DNA of 64,000 nucleotides, taken from Haloterrigena salina JCM 13891. Lineage in GTDB: Archaea > Halobacteriota > Halobacteria > Halobacteriales > Natrialbaceae. The notes under the pieces are model-generated. The model did no database searches, was not told where the DNA came from, and saw nothing but the letters and a program-made list of their open reading frames with translations. This document shows, one piece after another, positions 35,324 to 44,357 of the stretch. Made by a program: the position numbers and the translations under genes. How positions within the stretch are numbered: position 1 is the first letter of the stretch; every line of letters starts with the position of its first letter. The DNA is taken from assembly GCF_000337495.1 (NCBI RefSeq), contig NZ_AOIS01000037.1, positions 222,265-286,264 of the forward strand, read 5' to 3'.

Positions 35324-35979
35324 TGTCACCGGACGACCACACACCCGAGGACCGACGCGACGAATCGAGCGACGATCAGGGCCACTGGCTCACCAGCCTG
35401 CTGTCGGCCCTCGAGTGGCTGGACGAGGCCTCCCGCTCCGGCCAGCATCGCGGCGACCGGACGACGATCGACTACGACGTCTCGATCCGGACCGGCGACG
35501 CGCTCGCCGATCGACCGGGGGACGACCGGAACCCGTTCGCCGGTGAGGACGATCGCGATCGGTTCGACCGCGATCGGGGCGTCGACCGGAACCGGCCGCG
35601 GACGCGCCGATACCGGCCCGATTCCTCGAGTTCGTCGCCCGCGCCCTCGAGCGACCACCACCTGACGACGCGGGAGAGCGAGGACGAACTGCTCGTCACC
35701 GCCGACGTGGCCGGCGCCGATCCGGACGACGTCACCGTCGGCTTCGACGGCGCGGCGCTCGTCGTCGGCGTCGAGGACCGCGAACTCGATCGGATCGACG
35801 TCCCGTGGGGTGAGCGAACGGCCGAGGCGACGATCAAAAACGGCGTGCTCACCGTTCTGATCGAACCGGACTCGACCTCCGAGGCGGACGAGAAAGCGTC
35901 GACGGAGACCGAGACCGGGACTGAAACGACCGAGTCGACGACGGACGCGGCGTCCGAGACGGAGGCCGACGATGAGTGA
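35323..35979 (+). CDS. gvpH: Gas vesicle protein GvpH (Hsp20-like)
   Basis: A 218-residue protein starting MSPDDHTPEDRRDE. The middle LTSLLSALEWLDEASRSGQHRGDRT is the GvpH head. An Arg/Asp-rich linker follows. An Hsp20-like beta domain (LLVTADVAGADPDDVTVGFDGAALVVGV and IDVPWGERTAEATIKNGVLTVLIE) is next, then a Thr/Glu tail. The I/V-x-I/V-type end fits the small heat-shock fold. GvpH interacts with GvpI and acts as a chaperone. It overlaps the next gene by eight bases. Confidence 0.9.
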   Translation: MSPDDHTPEDRRDESSDDQGHWLTSLLSALEWLDEASRSGQHRGDRTTIDYDVSIRTGDALADRPGDDRNPFAGEDDRDRFDRDRGVDRNRPRTRRYRPDSSSSSPAPSSDHHLTTRESEDELLVTADVAGADPDDVTVGFDGAALVVGVEDRELDRIDVPWGERTAEATIKNGVLTVLIEPDSTSEADEKASTETETGTETTESTTDAASETEADDE

Positions 35980-36958
35980 CGACGCGGCCGACGCCGGCGA
36001 GACCTTCGACGTCCTCCTCGACGAGGCGGAGGACTCACTCGAGAACCTCGATGAGTATCTCGGCGGTGTCGAGAACGTAGAGAACCTCGACGACAGCACG
36101 CTCGAGACGATCCTCGGCGACGTCGAGACGCTCGTGAACGTCGTCCGCGAGACCGAAGAGCTGCTCGAGGCGATCGATTTCAGCGAGCTTCCCGAGGCCG
36201 TCGACGGCGACGACCTCCTCGCGGCGATCGAGGTCGGGGACATTCCCGACGTGCTCGCCGACGACGAGCAGGGCGCGACCGACCTCGTAAACTTCACGCA
36301 GCTGTTCCGGGCGATCAACCTGCTGAACGCCTGGGACGCCACGGATCTCACCAACCTTTGGCGGGAGAAGCGCGAACTGCAGGACGCCGTCGACGAGCTC
36401 GAAGATGGCGAGGACGCCGGGATGGTCGAAGACGCCATCTCGGACGTCGCCGGCGGCGGTGACGACGAGGGCGGCCTGATCGGCGGCGACGACAAGGACC
36501 TGATCGAGATGGACGCCGGCGACGCGAAGCAGGCGTTAGGCGACATCGACGTCGCGTCGGATCCGGAGGCCTATCAGATCGCCATTCAAGAACAGGCGCT
36601 GAAGGGAATCGATGCCTTCCGGTCGGCGCTGCTCGAGACCCACGAGAAGTTCGAGCAGCTCTACGAGATGAACCGGGAGAAGATGCGCCGCAAGGACACC
36701 AGCACGAACTCCCGAAACCCGACCGCGGCGGCGACGATTCCGACCGAGCGCCGCGACCTCGGCGGCGGCGCCCGCTACTCGACGGTGCCACAGGACGTCA
36801 AGCTCTCGACGGCGCCCACCCGGAAACGGATCTACGGCCGCCGGTTCGAGATCGAACGGGAGAAACAGCGCCGGCGGGAGAACGGCGGACAGGCGGACCA
36901 GCAACGGCGCGAGAACGACGATTCGGAGACCCAACAGCAGCGAGCAACCAATGAGTGA
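35972..36958 (+). CDS. Long acidic protein at the gvpI position
   Basis: A 328-residue protein between gvpH and gvpJ, where gvpI (about 140 residues, basic) sits in Halobacterium. The first 140 residues are acidic and helical (LDEAEDSLENLDEYLGG, DLVNFTQLFRAINLLNAWDATDL, LWREKRELQDAVDEL). The last 100 are basic and Gln/Arg-rich (EQLYEMNREKMRRKD, RKRIYGRRFEIEREKQRRRE) and may correspond to a GvpI-like part. I do not recognise the N-terminal domain. It overlaps the short ORF at 36951 and is translated within the gvp unit. Confidence 0.6.
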   Translation: MSDDAADAGETFDVLLDEAEDSLENLDEYLGGVENVENLDDSTLETILGDVETLVNVVRETEELLEAIDFSELPEAVDGDDLLAAIEVGDIPDVLADDEQGATDLVNFTQLFRAINLLNAWDATDLTNLWREKRELQDAVDELEDGEDAGMVEDAISDVAGGGDDEGGLIGGDDKDLIEMDAGDAKQALGDIDVASDPEAYQIAIQEQALKGIDAFRSALLETHEKFEQLYEMNREKMRRKDTSTNSRNPTAAATIPTERRDLGGGARYSTVPQDVKLSTAPTRKRIYGRRFEIEREKQRRRENGGQADQQRRENDDSETQQQRATNE

Positions 36959-37115
36959 TACTATGTTACCGAAGGCGATTCGACGGCGACTCGAAGTACT
37001 GACGGCCGTCGGGCTGGCGACCGTCTCGCCGCCGACGGACCCGACCGGGCCGACGGCTGCGGACGTGATCGAATCGGGACCGCTCGACGACGGAGGTGAG
37101 AGCCGTGGTCGATGA
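36951..37115 (+). CDS. Small protein (54 residues) overlapping gvpJ
   Basis: Starts at an ATG inside the end of the preceding gene (ATGAGTGA overlap) and ends at TGA 37113-37115, overlapping gvpJ by 11 bases. The peptide begins MSDTMLPKAIRRRLEVLTAV and continues GLATVSPPTDPTGPTAADVI. It has one basic helix, then a Pro/Thr-rich tail. The double overlap and lack of any other coding use for these 140 bases support a real, coupled gene. No homologue is recognised. Confidence 0.5.
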   Translation: MSDTMLPKAIRRRLEVLTAVGLATVSPPTDPTGPTAADVIESGPLDDGGESRGR

Positions 37116-37716
37116 CTTCCAGCCGAGCCGTCAGAAGGCCGACCTCGCGGAGGTCGTCGAGATGCTGCTCGACAAGGGGATCGTCATCAACGCCGACATC
37201 GCCGTCTCGATCGGCGACACGCAACTGCTCGGCGTACAGCTCCGGGCCGCCATCGCCTCCTTCGAGACCGCGGCCAAGTACGGCCTCGAGTTCCCCGAGG
37301 GCACCGACATGCGCCGCGTCGCGGCGGCGGTCGACGACCCCGAACTCGCCGAAACGGAGCGGCCGAACCCGGTGATCGATCCCACGAGCGGCGTCAACGT
37401 CACGCCGGACGAGCGATACGAGGATACAGACGAGCGCGAGAAGACGGACACCGAAACGGAGCGCGGCGACTCGAGCGACGACGAGAGCGCGGAGAGCTAC
37501 GAGATGCCCGACCGCGGGGTCTCCCACCTCGGCGCGCGGCCGGATCCGAACCGGCCGACCCGCGGCGGGTTCGATCTGCTCAGCGACGATTCCGATTCCG
37601 ACGGCGACGGCGAGAACGAAACGGAATCCGGCGACGGCGAAGACACCGACTCGACCGAGAGCGGCGACGGCGAGGAAGTAGAGGCGGAAGCGACGAACGC
37701 GGAGGACGGATCATGA
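37105..37716 (+). CDS. gvpJ: Gas vesicle protein GvpJ (GvpA-like)
   Basis: A 203-residue protein. Residues 10-65 ([51 protein letters not shown]) are the GvpJ version of the GvpA fold. The remaining 130 residues are an acidic Asp/Ser/Glu-rich extension. GTG at 37105 is preferred because GGAGGTGA ends 5 bases before it. GTG 37096 would overlap that site. GvpJ is a minor shell or nucleation protein. It overlaps gvpK by ATGA. Confidence 0.92.
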   Translation: MVDDFQPSRQKADLAEVVEMLLDKGIVINADIAVSIGDTQLLGVQLRAAIASFETAAKYGLEFPEGTDMRRVAAAVDDPELAETERPNPVIDPTSGVNVTPDERYEDTDEREKTDTETERGDSSDDESAESYEMPDRGVSHLGARPDPNRPTRGGFDLLSDDSDSDGDGENETESGDGEDTDSTESGDGEEVEAEATNAEDGS

Positions 37717-38057
37717 CGCAGATCGACGTCGGCGACGGCGAGGACGCGCGCCAGGGGCTAGTCACGCTCGTCGTCACCGTCGTAGAGATCCTGATGGACG
37801 CCCTAGAGCGCGAGGCGGTTCGTCGCATGGAGTCGGGAGATCTCGCCGACGAGGAGATCGAACGGCTCGGCGAGCAGCTCGCGACGATCGAGGCGGAGCT
37901 CGAGCAGCTCAAGGAAGACGAGGGGATCGAGGACGGCGTCGACGACCTGCGCGGCGACTTAAACGGGCTAGTCAACGACGCGATCGAACAGCTGCACGGC
38001 GAGCCGCGGGCCACCAGCGAGCCCGGCTACTCCGTGCTCGGAGGTGAGGACGAATGA
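37713..38057 (+). CDS. gvpK: Gas vesicle protein GvpK
   Basis: A 114-residue protein. [42 protein letters not shown] is the GvpK family core, helical throughout, with a coiled-coil-like middle. GvpK is required for vesicle assembly. The start overlaps the gvpJ stop and the stop overlaps the gvpL start (both ATGA), so translation is coupled. Confidence 0.93.
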   Translation: MTQIDVGDGEDARQGLVTLVVTVVEILMDALEREAVRRMESGDLADEEIERLGEQLATIEAELEQLKEDEGIEDGVDDLRGDLNGLVNDAIEQLHGEPRATSEPGYSVLGGEDE

Positions 38058-39004
38058 GTTCCGGACGATCTAACGACCGGCTCGAGGAGATCGCAGACGC
38101 CGAGCGCATCGACGATCTCGAGGGCGTCGACGATTTCGACGACCTCCAGGACGCCGTCGACGACGCGGTTCCCGAGATCGACGACGGGCGGTACCTCTAC
38201 TGTATCGTCCGGGCCGACGAGGGCGCGACGCTCGAGACGACCGGCGTCGACGGCGAACCCGTCTCGATCGTGGTCGCCGACGGCATCGGCGCGGTCGTCC
38301 ACGACACGGACGGGATCTACGATTCGGCCGACCTCGCGCAGGTTCGGCGCTGGCTCGTCCGCCACCAGACGGTCGTCGACGAGGCCGCCCAGGAGTTCGG
38401 CACGCCCGTGCCGTTCCAGTTCGACACGATCCTCCGGGGCGGCGACGAGGCCGTCCGCGAGTGGCTCCGCGAGGAGTCTGACACGCTCGACCGCGCGCTC
38501 TCGGGGCTGGCTGGCCACTGGGAGTACCGCGTCGAGGTCGTCGAGATCGATCCCGTCGACGACGAGGCGCTGATCGAACGGGACGACCGCCTACAGGAAC
38601 TCGCCGACCGGATCGACGACTCCGGCTCGGGGACGTCGTTCCTGCTCGAGAAGAAACTCGAGCAGCGCCTGACCGAACTGCGGGCGGCCCGCCGCGAGTC
38701 GATCACGGCCGATTTACGGGACCGACTCGCGGACGCCGCGCGGGAGGTCCACAGCCTCGAGCGGTCGCCGACGGCGTCGCTCTCCGACGATATCGCCGAC
38801 GAGGCCGACGGACGCGACGGCGAAACGCTCTGTCGACTGACGCTGCTCGCCCACGAGGACGAGGAGTCGGCGATCGGCTCGATCCTCGACGACGTGGCGG
38901 ACCACGACGGCTTCGAGGTCCGGTTTACGGGGCCGTGGCCGCCGTACACGTTCGCGCCGGAACTGGGCGGCGACGAATCGACCGATACCCAGCCACACGC
39001 ATGA
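38054..39004 (+). CDS. gvpL: Gas vesicle protein GvpL
   Basis: A 316-residue GvpL/GvpF-family protein. [31 protein letters not shown] opens the family domain after a 45-residue acidic head. [31 protein letters not shown] is the conserved middle. [18 protein letters not shown] closes it. GvpL is an accessory hub that contacts GvpF, G, H, J, K and M. It is related to GvpF earlier in the same operon. Confidence 0.93.
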   Translation: MSSGRSNDRLEEIADAERIDDLEGVDDFDDLQDAVDDAVPEIDDGRYLYCIVRADEGATLETTGVDGEPVSIVVADGIGAVVHDTDGIYDSADLAQVRRWLVRHQTVVDEAAQEFGTPVPFQFDTILRGGDEAVREWLREESDTLDRALSGLAGHWEYRVEVVEIDPVDDEALIERDDRLQELADRIDDSGSGTSFLLEKKLEQRLTELRAARRESITADLRDRLADAAREVHSLERSPTASLSDDIADEADGRDGETLCRLTLLAHEDEESAIGSILDDVADHDGFEVRFTGPWPPYTFAPELGGDESTDTQPHA

Positions 39005-39462
39005 GACCGCGAAAGGACGAAGAGACGCTCGTGGACGTGCTCGACGTGGTGCTCAGGGACGGCGCCGTCCTCCGGGCGGACGTCATCATCTCGGTCGCGG
39101 GGATCCCGCTGGTCGGGCTCAAGCTCACGGCCGCCCTGGCCGGGATGGAGACGATGACCGAGTACGGCTTCTTCGAGGAGTGGGACGTCGAACGCCGGCA
39201 GACGGCGATCACCCGTCGACAGCACAAGAAAAAGCGAAACCGAAAACGGAAGCGCGAGCGAGCGCCCGACGAACTCGAGCGGCTCACGGTCGGATCGACG
39301 CCGGAGGGCGAGCGCGAGCGCGATCGAGACCGCGACGACGAAGCGCCTCGAGACCGCGCCGAGGAACGGTCTCGCGGCGACGACGGAGAGCAGTCCCGAA
39401 CGGAGGACGACGAGCGATCGGACGACGATGCTACCGAGCGGTCCCGAGCGGACGACGAGTGA
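39001..39462 (+). CDS. gvpM: Gas vesicle protein GvpM (GvpA-like)
   Basis: A 153-residue protein. Residues 5-65 (DEETLVDVLDVVLRDGAVLRADVIISVAGIPLVGLKLTAALAGMETM) are the GvpA-like GvpM domain. The tail is unusually long, with a basic stretch (RRQHKKKRNRKRKRERA) and then alternating Arg/Asp/Glu. GvpM is a minor component. It is the last gvp gene, ending about 80 bases before the convergent zinc-ribbon gene. Confidence 0.92.
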   Translation: MRPRKDEETLVDVLDVVLRDGAVLRADVIISVAGIPLVGLKLTAALAGMETMTEYGFFEEWDVERRQTAITRRQHKKKRNRKRKRERAPDELERLTVGSTPEGERERDRDRDDEAPRDRAEERSRGDDGEQSRTEDDERSDDDATERSRADDE

Positions 39463-39543
39463 GACGCCTCGGGCGTCGGTTTCGGGAGCCGCAACCGTAT
39501 CAGTGGGCCGAACCGAACGGGATCGACGGCCGGTCGCCGTCGC

Positions 39544-39759
39544 TCAGGCGTGCTTCGGTCGTTCCGTGGTGAGCTCGACGTCGCCGGTGACGTCCTCCGT
39601 GTCGTGGTCTTCGTCGTAGATGTACTGACCGGTGGCCCCGCAGAGCGTACACTCGTACGTCTCGGAGATCTCGTTGATCATCTCCCCATCTTCGAAGTAG
39701 ACGCGGCTCTGCGTTATCTGCAGGAATTGGGCGGTCTCGCAGTTACTGCAGGTGATCAT
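39544..39759 (-). CDS. Small zinc-ribbon protein
   Basis: A 71-residue protein starting MITCSNCETAQFLQITQSRV. CSNC near residue 4 and CTLCGATGQY near 36 give a two-knuckle zinc ribbon. The tail is acidic and ends in a Lys-His-Ala. It is convergent with gvpM. The function is unknown, but proteins of this build often act as small regulators or translation-linked factors in haloarchaea. Confidence 0.7.
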   Translation of the reverse strand: MITCSNCETAQFLQITQSRVYFEDGEMINEISETYECTLCGATGQYIYDEDHDTEDVTGDVELTTERPKHA

Positions 39760-40068
39760 ATCCGATCGAAGGCCACGACCGGTTGTAGTTATCCGGCTTG
39801 TAACCGAAAGTGGAACCGATCTATGCGCTTCTTACCGACGATTTGACAGCCGACCTGGCGTCGGCCGAAGCGGTTCGACCGCCGATCCGAGAACCGGGAC
39901 GTTCCCAGCCGTAATAACTGCATAACCGACCGACTGCGCCGGGTTTCAGCGACTCGGTATAACGATATTAGCGACCGAAAAACTGCGTTCTATCGATCGT
40001 TCCACGGCGGAATGTCGTCACTTCCAGCTACGGCAACCGTTGGTCCGGCGGTTCGCTCGAGGCACGAC
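39760..40068. other. Intergenic region with two AT-rich blocks
   Basis: 309 bases. They include GTAGTTATCCGGCTTGTAAC near the zinc-ribbon promoter side and GGTATAACGATATTAGCG near 39956-39973. They serve as a promoter for the zinc-ribbon gene and as the 3' side of the Gfo/Idh gene. No gene is seen. Confidence 0.4.
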
Positions 40069-41085
40069 TCACTCCGCGGTCGGCACGTCGATCCGATCCC
40101 CGGTTCGGGCCGCCTCGTAGGCCGCTTCCGTCAGCGCGGTCACCCGGAGGGCGTCCCGGGCCGTCGCCGGCGGCTCGTCGCCGGTCCGGACGCTCTCGAG
40201 GAAGGCCTCGGCGCGGGTTTGCTCGGCCCGGGCGTCGATGTAGGGCTCGTACTCGCCCGCATCGCTGTCGATCTCGGTGACGGTTCGAGAGCCCCACTGG
40301 CGCCCCTCGAGGTAGATGGCGCCGTCGTCGTCCCAGACGTGGACGTGTTCGCGGACCGAGGGGGCGTCGCCGTGAAAGGAGAAGGTCCCCGTCGCGCCGT
40401 CGGCGAACCGGACGTCGAGGTGTGCCCGGCTATCGACCCGCTGCTCGTCGTCGTGGAAGTCCATACTCGCCGCGACGGACTCGGGTTCGAGGCCGGTCGT
40501 CCAGAGGACGCCGTCGAGGACGTGGCTCCCGGTGTCGTAGAGGAAGCCGCCTCCCGAGAGGTCGGGGTCGAGCCGCCACGTCCCCCGCGAATCCTCGATC
40601 CAGTCCTGGGTGATCGACGCGGTCAGCCAGTTCGGCGGCGCGCCCTCGAAGCGCTCTCTGGCGGTCCGGAACGCCGTCTGGAGGTGTCGCTGGTAGCCGA
40701 CCATCAGCGTCTCCGCGGACCGTTCGGCCCGCTCCGCGAGGTCGCGTGCGCGCTCGAGGTCCGTGGTGAGGGGTTTGTCGCAGTAGACGTGACAGCCGTT
40801 CTCGAGGGCCGCGACGACCTGCTCGTAGTGGAGCGTGTGGGGCGTGCCGACGAGGACGGCGTCCAGCGCGGCGTCCTCGAGCATCGTCGGGTAGTCGGCG
40901 TACCGCTCGGCGTCGGGAACGTCGAAGGCGTCGCCGATTTCCGCGAGCCGCTCCGTATCGAGGTCGCAGAGCGCCCGTACGGTCGCGTCGCCGCGTCGGT
41001 GAAACTGCCCGCCGACGGTCGTTCCGATGTATCCGAGCCCGACGATTCCGAGCCGAAGCGGCTCCTCGAAGCTGTCCTCGTGCAT
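40069..41085 (-). CDS. Gfo/Idh/MocA-family oxidoreductase
   Basis: A 338-residue protein starting MHEDSFEEPLRLGIVGLGYIGTTVGG. GIVGLGYIG is the NAD(P) turn. YCDKPLTTDLERARDL near residue 102 holds the conserved Lys. DLSGGGFLYDTGSHVLDGVLW near 180 carries the catalytic Asp/His region. It oxidises or reduces a sugar or polyol; the substrate is unknown. It differs in sequence from the other Gfo/Idh gene at 2911. It stands alone, followed upstream by a long non-coding stretch. Confidence 0.86.
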   Translation of the reverse strand: MHEDSFEEPLRLGIVGLGYIGTTVGGQFHRRGDATVRALCDLDTERLAEIGDAFDVPDAERYADYPTMLEDAALDAVLVGTPHTLHYEQVVAALENGCHVYCDKPLTTDLERARDLAERAERSAETLMVGYQRHLQTAFRTARERFEGAPPNWLTASITQDWIEDSRGTWRLDPDLSGGGFLYDTGSHVLDGVLWTTGLEPESVAASMDFHDDEQRVDSRAHLDVRFADGATGTFSFHGDAPSVREHVHVWDDDGAIYLEGRQWGSRTVTEIDSDAGEYEPYIDARAEQTRAEAFLESVRTGDEPPATARDALRVTALTEAAYEAARTGDRIDVPTAE

Positions 41086-41540
41086 GGACCGCTAGACGGG
41101 AAACGGGACCAATTATCTTCGCCCGTCGTGGGCCCCGCGACGCGCGTTGCGAGTCCGCCGAGGCGTGTCGCGGACGAACCGGGATCTGAGCGGCGATTTC
41201 GCCGCCGTTGTCGCGCGTAACGTCCGGGCTAGCCGACGCCTGTCAACTGTTTGGGGAGACTACTGCCGGCCAAGCGCCTGCATAACAATGGGTGACACTT
41301 GCATTGCACCGGGTGCGGGGAAATCAACCCCGCCGGGTACGCGCTCAACCGAGACGACGCGCTGACCAGTCGATTGCGTGCGTTCGTGCCCGGATCGCTC
41401 GGAAGTGGACTCGCCCCCGCTTCGAGTTAGCTCATGTCTCTCACGCCAGGGCGGGCTCCCGCCCCCGCCCGGGTTTCCGAAACCGATACCGGACCAGCAA
41501 CGGCTCCGTATCGATAGAGCGGTCGCCTTCTCCGAACCGC
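41086..41540. other. Intergenic region with a GC hairpin
   Basis: 455 bases without a credible gene. A perfect hairpin, GCGGGG (41315-41320), AAATCAA, CCCCGC (41328-41333), lies in it, preceded by CTGCATAACAATGGGTGACA. A small RNA or terminator is possible; no family is recognised. Pyrimidine-rich CCCGCCCCCGCCCGGG near 41459-41474 precedes the alcohol dehydrogenase stop. Confidence 0.35.
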
Positions 41541-42602
41541 TCAGAGCTCGGTGACGACCGGAATGCCGACCGTCTCGTAGTCGTCCATCGAGGCCAGCGT
41601 CTCCGGCAGGTCGTCGAGCGAGAGCCGCTCGCCGATGATCTCGCTCGGCTCGAGGGTGCCCTGCGCGATCAGCTTGAACAGCTCTTCGTAGCGGACCAGC
41701 GGCATGCCGAAGGAGCCGTGGAAGTCGATCTCCTGCATCGTCATGACGTCGACGGGCAGTTCGATCTGCCCCTCCTCCTCGCCGGTCGTCAGACCGACCT
41801 GGACGTGGCTGCCCCGCGTGCCGAGGCTGTTGACCGAGTTCGTGCAGGTCTCGGCGACGCCCAGCGCGTCGATGGAGACGTCTGCGCCGCCGTCGGTGAT
41901 CGCCTGGACCTCCCGGGCCGCGCTGTCGACCTCGGTCACGTTGATCGTCTCGCGCGCGCCGAGTTCCGCGGCGCGCTCGAGTTTGTCATCGACGAGGTCG
42001 ATCGCGATCGGGTGGGCACCCAGCGCGTCCGCGATGTGGATCGCGGAGAGCCCGACGCCGCCGCAGCCGTGGACGGCCACCCAGTCGCCGGGGCGGAGGT
42101 CGGCGCGGTCGGCCAGCGCGTGGTAGGCGGTCATAAAGCGGCAGCCGAGACCCGCCATCTCGTCGTACTCGACGGCTTCGGGCAGCTTGACGCAGTTGAA
42201 GTCGGCTTCCCGGACCGGGAACGCCTCCGCGAACGCGCCCTGGGAGTACTCCGACAGTCCGAGCGGAAGCACCGTCTCGCAGTTGTTCGCCCGCCCCTCG
42301 CGGCAGTGCGGACAGCTCCCGTCGCCGAGGTGGAACGGGACAGCGACCCGGTCGCCGACCGCGAGGGTCTCGACGTCGGACCCGATCTCGGAGACGATAC
42401 CGGCCGGTTCGTGGCCGAGGATCTGCCCCTCCGGGACCCCCGCACCGATCCAGCTCCAGTCGCCCTGCCAGGCGTGCCAGTCGCTGCGACAGACGCCGCA
42501 GGCCTCCGTCTCGACGATCACCTGATCCGGCTGCGGCTCCGGATACGATACGTCCTCGATCGCCAGCGGTTCCCCGTGTTCTTCGATGACGGCTGCTCGC
42601 AT
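41541..42602 (-). CDS. Zinc-dependent alcohol dehydrogenase
   Basis: A 353-residue MDR enzyme starting MRAAVIEEHGEPLAIEDV. CGVCRSDWHAWQGDW near residue 38 gives the catalytic Cys. GHEPAGIVSEIGSDVETLAVGDRVAVPF near 62 gives the His-Glu pair. CPHCREGRANNC near 96 is the structural zinc loop (three Cys). VHGCGGVGLSAIHIADALGA near 170 binds NAD(P). An AAACTTTTG-type AT block upstream at 42627-42641 is the likely promoter. It probably acts on small primary alcohols or aldehydes. Confidence 0.88.
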   Translation of the reverse strand: MRAAVIEEHGEPLAIEDVSYPEPQPDQVIVETEACGVCRSDWHAWQGDWSWIGAGVPEGQILGHEPAGIVSEIGSDVETLAVGDRVAVPFHLGDGSCPHCREGRANNCETVLPLGLSEYSQGAFAEAFPVREADFNCVKLPEAVEYDEMAGLGCRFMTAYHALADRADLRPGDWVAVHGCGGVGLSAIHIADALGAHPIAIDLVDDKLERAAELGARETINVTEVDSAAREVQAITDGGADVSIDALGVAETCTNSVNSLGTRGSHVQVGLTTGEEEGQIELPVDVMTMQEIDFHGSFGMPLVRYEELFKLIAQGTLEPSEIIGERLSLDDLPETLASMDDYETVGIPVVTEL

Positions 42603-42680
42603 GCCACCTAGTTCCGCCGGACACCACAAAAGTTTATGAGAAATACCCGGAACGGAAACGTGTAACCGGTTTATTCCGGC

Positions 42681-43073
42681 TCAGGCGAGCAGTTCCGCGC
42701 TCTCCGCGGAGAGTTCGACGGTGACGTCCTGTCGCGTCTGGTCGCTGATCTGATCGATGTTCCGCGTCAGCACCTCGAGGACGTCCTCCGGTTCGGGGTA
42801 GACCAGCAGGTTTCCGTCCCCGTCTTCCATCACCAGTTGCGTGTCCGCCAGCGTTACCTGATCGTTCTCGATGTGAGCGACGATGGCCGGCAGGGCCTCC
42901 GCGCCCCCGACGTCGCCCTCCTCGACCTTCGCGATGTACAGCGAGTCGAGTCCGATCAGGTCCTTGTACTCGCGGACGCGCTCGGCGCAGGCGACCATAT
43001 CGCGCGTGATCGCGGTCTTTCCCTCGTTGCCGTGGGTCCCCTCGTAGCAGTGTTTGCAGACGCGGAGTTCCAT
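42681..43073 (-). CDS. Conserved-type haloarchaeal protein of unknown function
   Basis: A 130-residue acidic protein starting MELRVCKHCYEGTHGNEGKT. CKHC near residue 6 could bind zinc with HG and HGNEG residues, though a second Cys pair is missing; only one more Cys (ACAERV) follows. The rest is a mixed alpha/beta domain (IVAHIENDQVTLADTQLVMEDGDGNLLVYPEPEDVLEVL). The start may be two codons upstream at 43079. No function is assigned. Confidence 0.65.
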   Translation of the reverse strand: MELRVCKHCYEGTHGNEGKTAITRDMVACAERVREYKDLIGLDSLYIAKVEEGDVGGAEALPAIVAHIENDQVTLADTQLVMEDGDGNLLVYPEPEDVLEVLTRNIDQISDQTRQDVTVELSAESAELLA

Positions 43074-43424
43074 GCGCATACGACGTCGTTCGATATCATC
43101 CCGCAAGGGGGTTTCGCAGGCGACGGCGTCAGTCACGCGCGATTTGATAAGTCGGTGAGATGCCCCGAACCGTAATCGACCGATACCGTTCCTCGCGGCC
43201 GACCGCTCGAGGCGAGTGAGAGCGTCCAACACGACATTGTTCCAGTATATTCCTCGTTTTGGGGACGGTATTGAAGTCCGTCCGCGCGTACGTTGTGACG
43301 ATGGTACGGGAGCATCCGGCGAGCGTCCTTCGGGTCGACCTCTCCGCGCGGGCCGTCGCCAGCGCCTACAGCGGACGGTCCAGTATCCGAGGGCGAATCG
43401 GAACCGCCCGCGGGGTGAGTGACA
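43074..43424. other. Divergent intergenic region
   Basis: 351 bases between two divergent genes. It contains an AT block CATTGTTCCAGTATATTCCTC near 43234-43253 and no credible ORF. It probably holds both promoters. Confidence 0.35.
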
Positions 43425-44228
43425 GTGACTGACCGGATCGATCTCGATGACCTCGAGACCGGTACCGAAGAAGAGGAGGAGTCGGGAAACCGGGGCGACT
43501 GGCTGTGGCGCGACGACGGGGCGACGGAGCCGGCGGACGAACCCGATTCGCCAGCGGCGGGGACGACGGAGGGGACGACAGACGCAGACCCGGCGACCGA
43601 GACCGGGGACGACGGCGCGGAGACGGACGGGCCGGACCGCACGCCCGCCCCGCACGTCCCCAAGACGGACGAGAGCACGCCCGTCGGGATTCCGACCGAG
43701 GGATCCGGATCGAGCGGCGGCGCCTCGAGCGGATCGACGGGGACGACGGCGGGAGCGAGCGACCGGGGAACCGAGTCGATGCGACCGATGGGTGCGTCGC
43801 CGTCGGAGGCGTCGAACGCGGCGGACGCCGCCGAGCCGGCGTCGGGACCCCACGGCGGCGGCGCCGACGAAATGACGACGGCGATCACCTACGGCGCGCT
43901 CCGGCGACTCGAGCACCCGGCCGCGGTCGTCGCGGACGCCACCGGCTGGAGCGACTGGGTCGGCATCGTCGGCGACGTTCCCGCCCACGTGATCCAGAAG
44001 TTCCAGCGCGACCGGGGGATCGACGTCGACTTCTTCAACGGCACCGGGACCGGTCCCGGCGAACGCCTCGCCGCGATCGACCGCAACTCGATGTTCTACG
44101 CCGATCGGATGGTCGTCGTCGGACTCGCGGGCGAGGACGAACCCATCGCGGAGGCGGCCGACTGGGAGTTCGTCCCCCTCGAGACGGCGGCCGAGAAGGC
44201 CGACTGGAAACTCGCGGACGCCGAGTGA
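43425..44228 (+). CDS. Acidic haloarchaeal protein with conserved C-terminal domain (DUF7124-like)
   Basis: About 267 residues, GTG start at 43425 following GGGGTGAG (43419 is the alternative). The first 150 residues are disordered and acidic, with Thr/Gly/Ser repeats. The C-terminal 115 (MTTAITYGALRRLEHPAAVVADATGWSDWVGIVGDVPAHVIQKFQRDRGIDVDFF) form a compact alpha/beta domain that looks like the conserved part. The DUF number is from memory. The function is unknown. Confidence 0.7.
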   Translation: MTDRIDLDDLETGTEEEEESGNRGDWLWRDDGATEPADEPDSPAAGTTEGTTDADPATETGDDGAETDGPDRTPAPHVPKTDESTPVGIPTEGSGSSGGASSGSTGTTAGASDRGTESMRPMGASPSEASNAADAAEPASGPHGGGADEMTTAITYGALRRLEHPAAVVADATGWSDWVGIVGDVPAHVIQKFQRDRGIDVDFFNGTGTGPGERLAAIDRNSMFYADRMVVVGLAGEDEPIAEAADWEFVPLETAAEKADWKLADAE

Positions 44229-44357
44229 GGCGTTTCCGCTCGGTCGCCTCGAGGCGGCCAGGTAAGCGGTTTCGGTCTACGGATCAGCGTCGACGACAGT
44301 TCGGCTCGAGAACCGGTGGCGCAGGGAATTTTTACCGTGGCCGTGGTGTCCGCTCAC

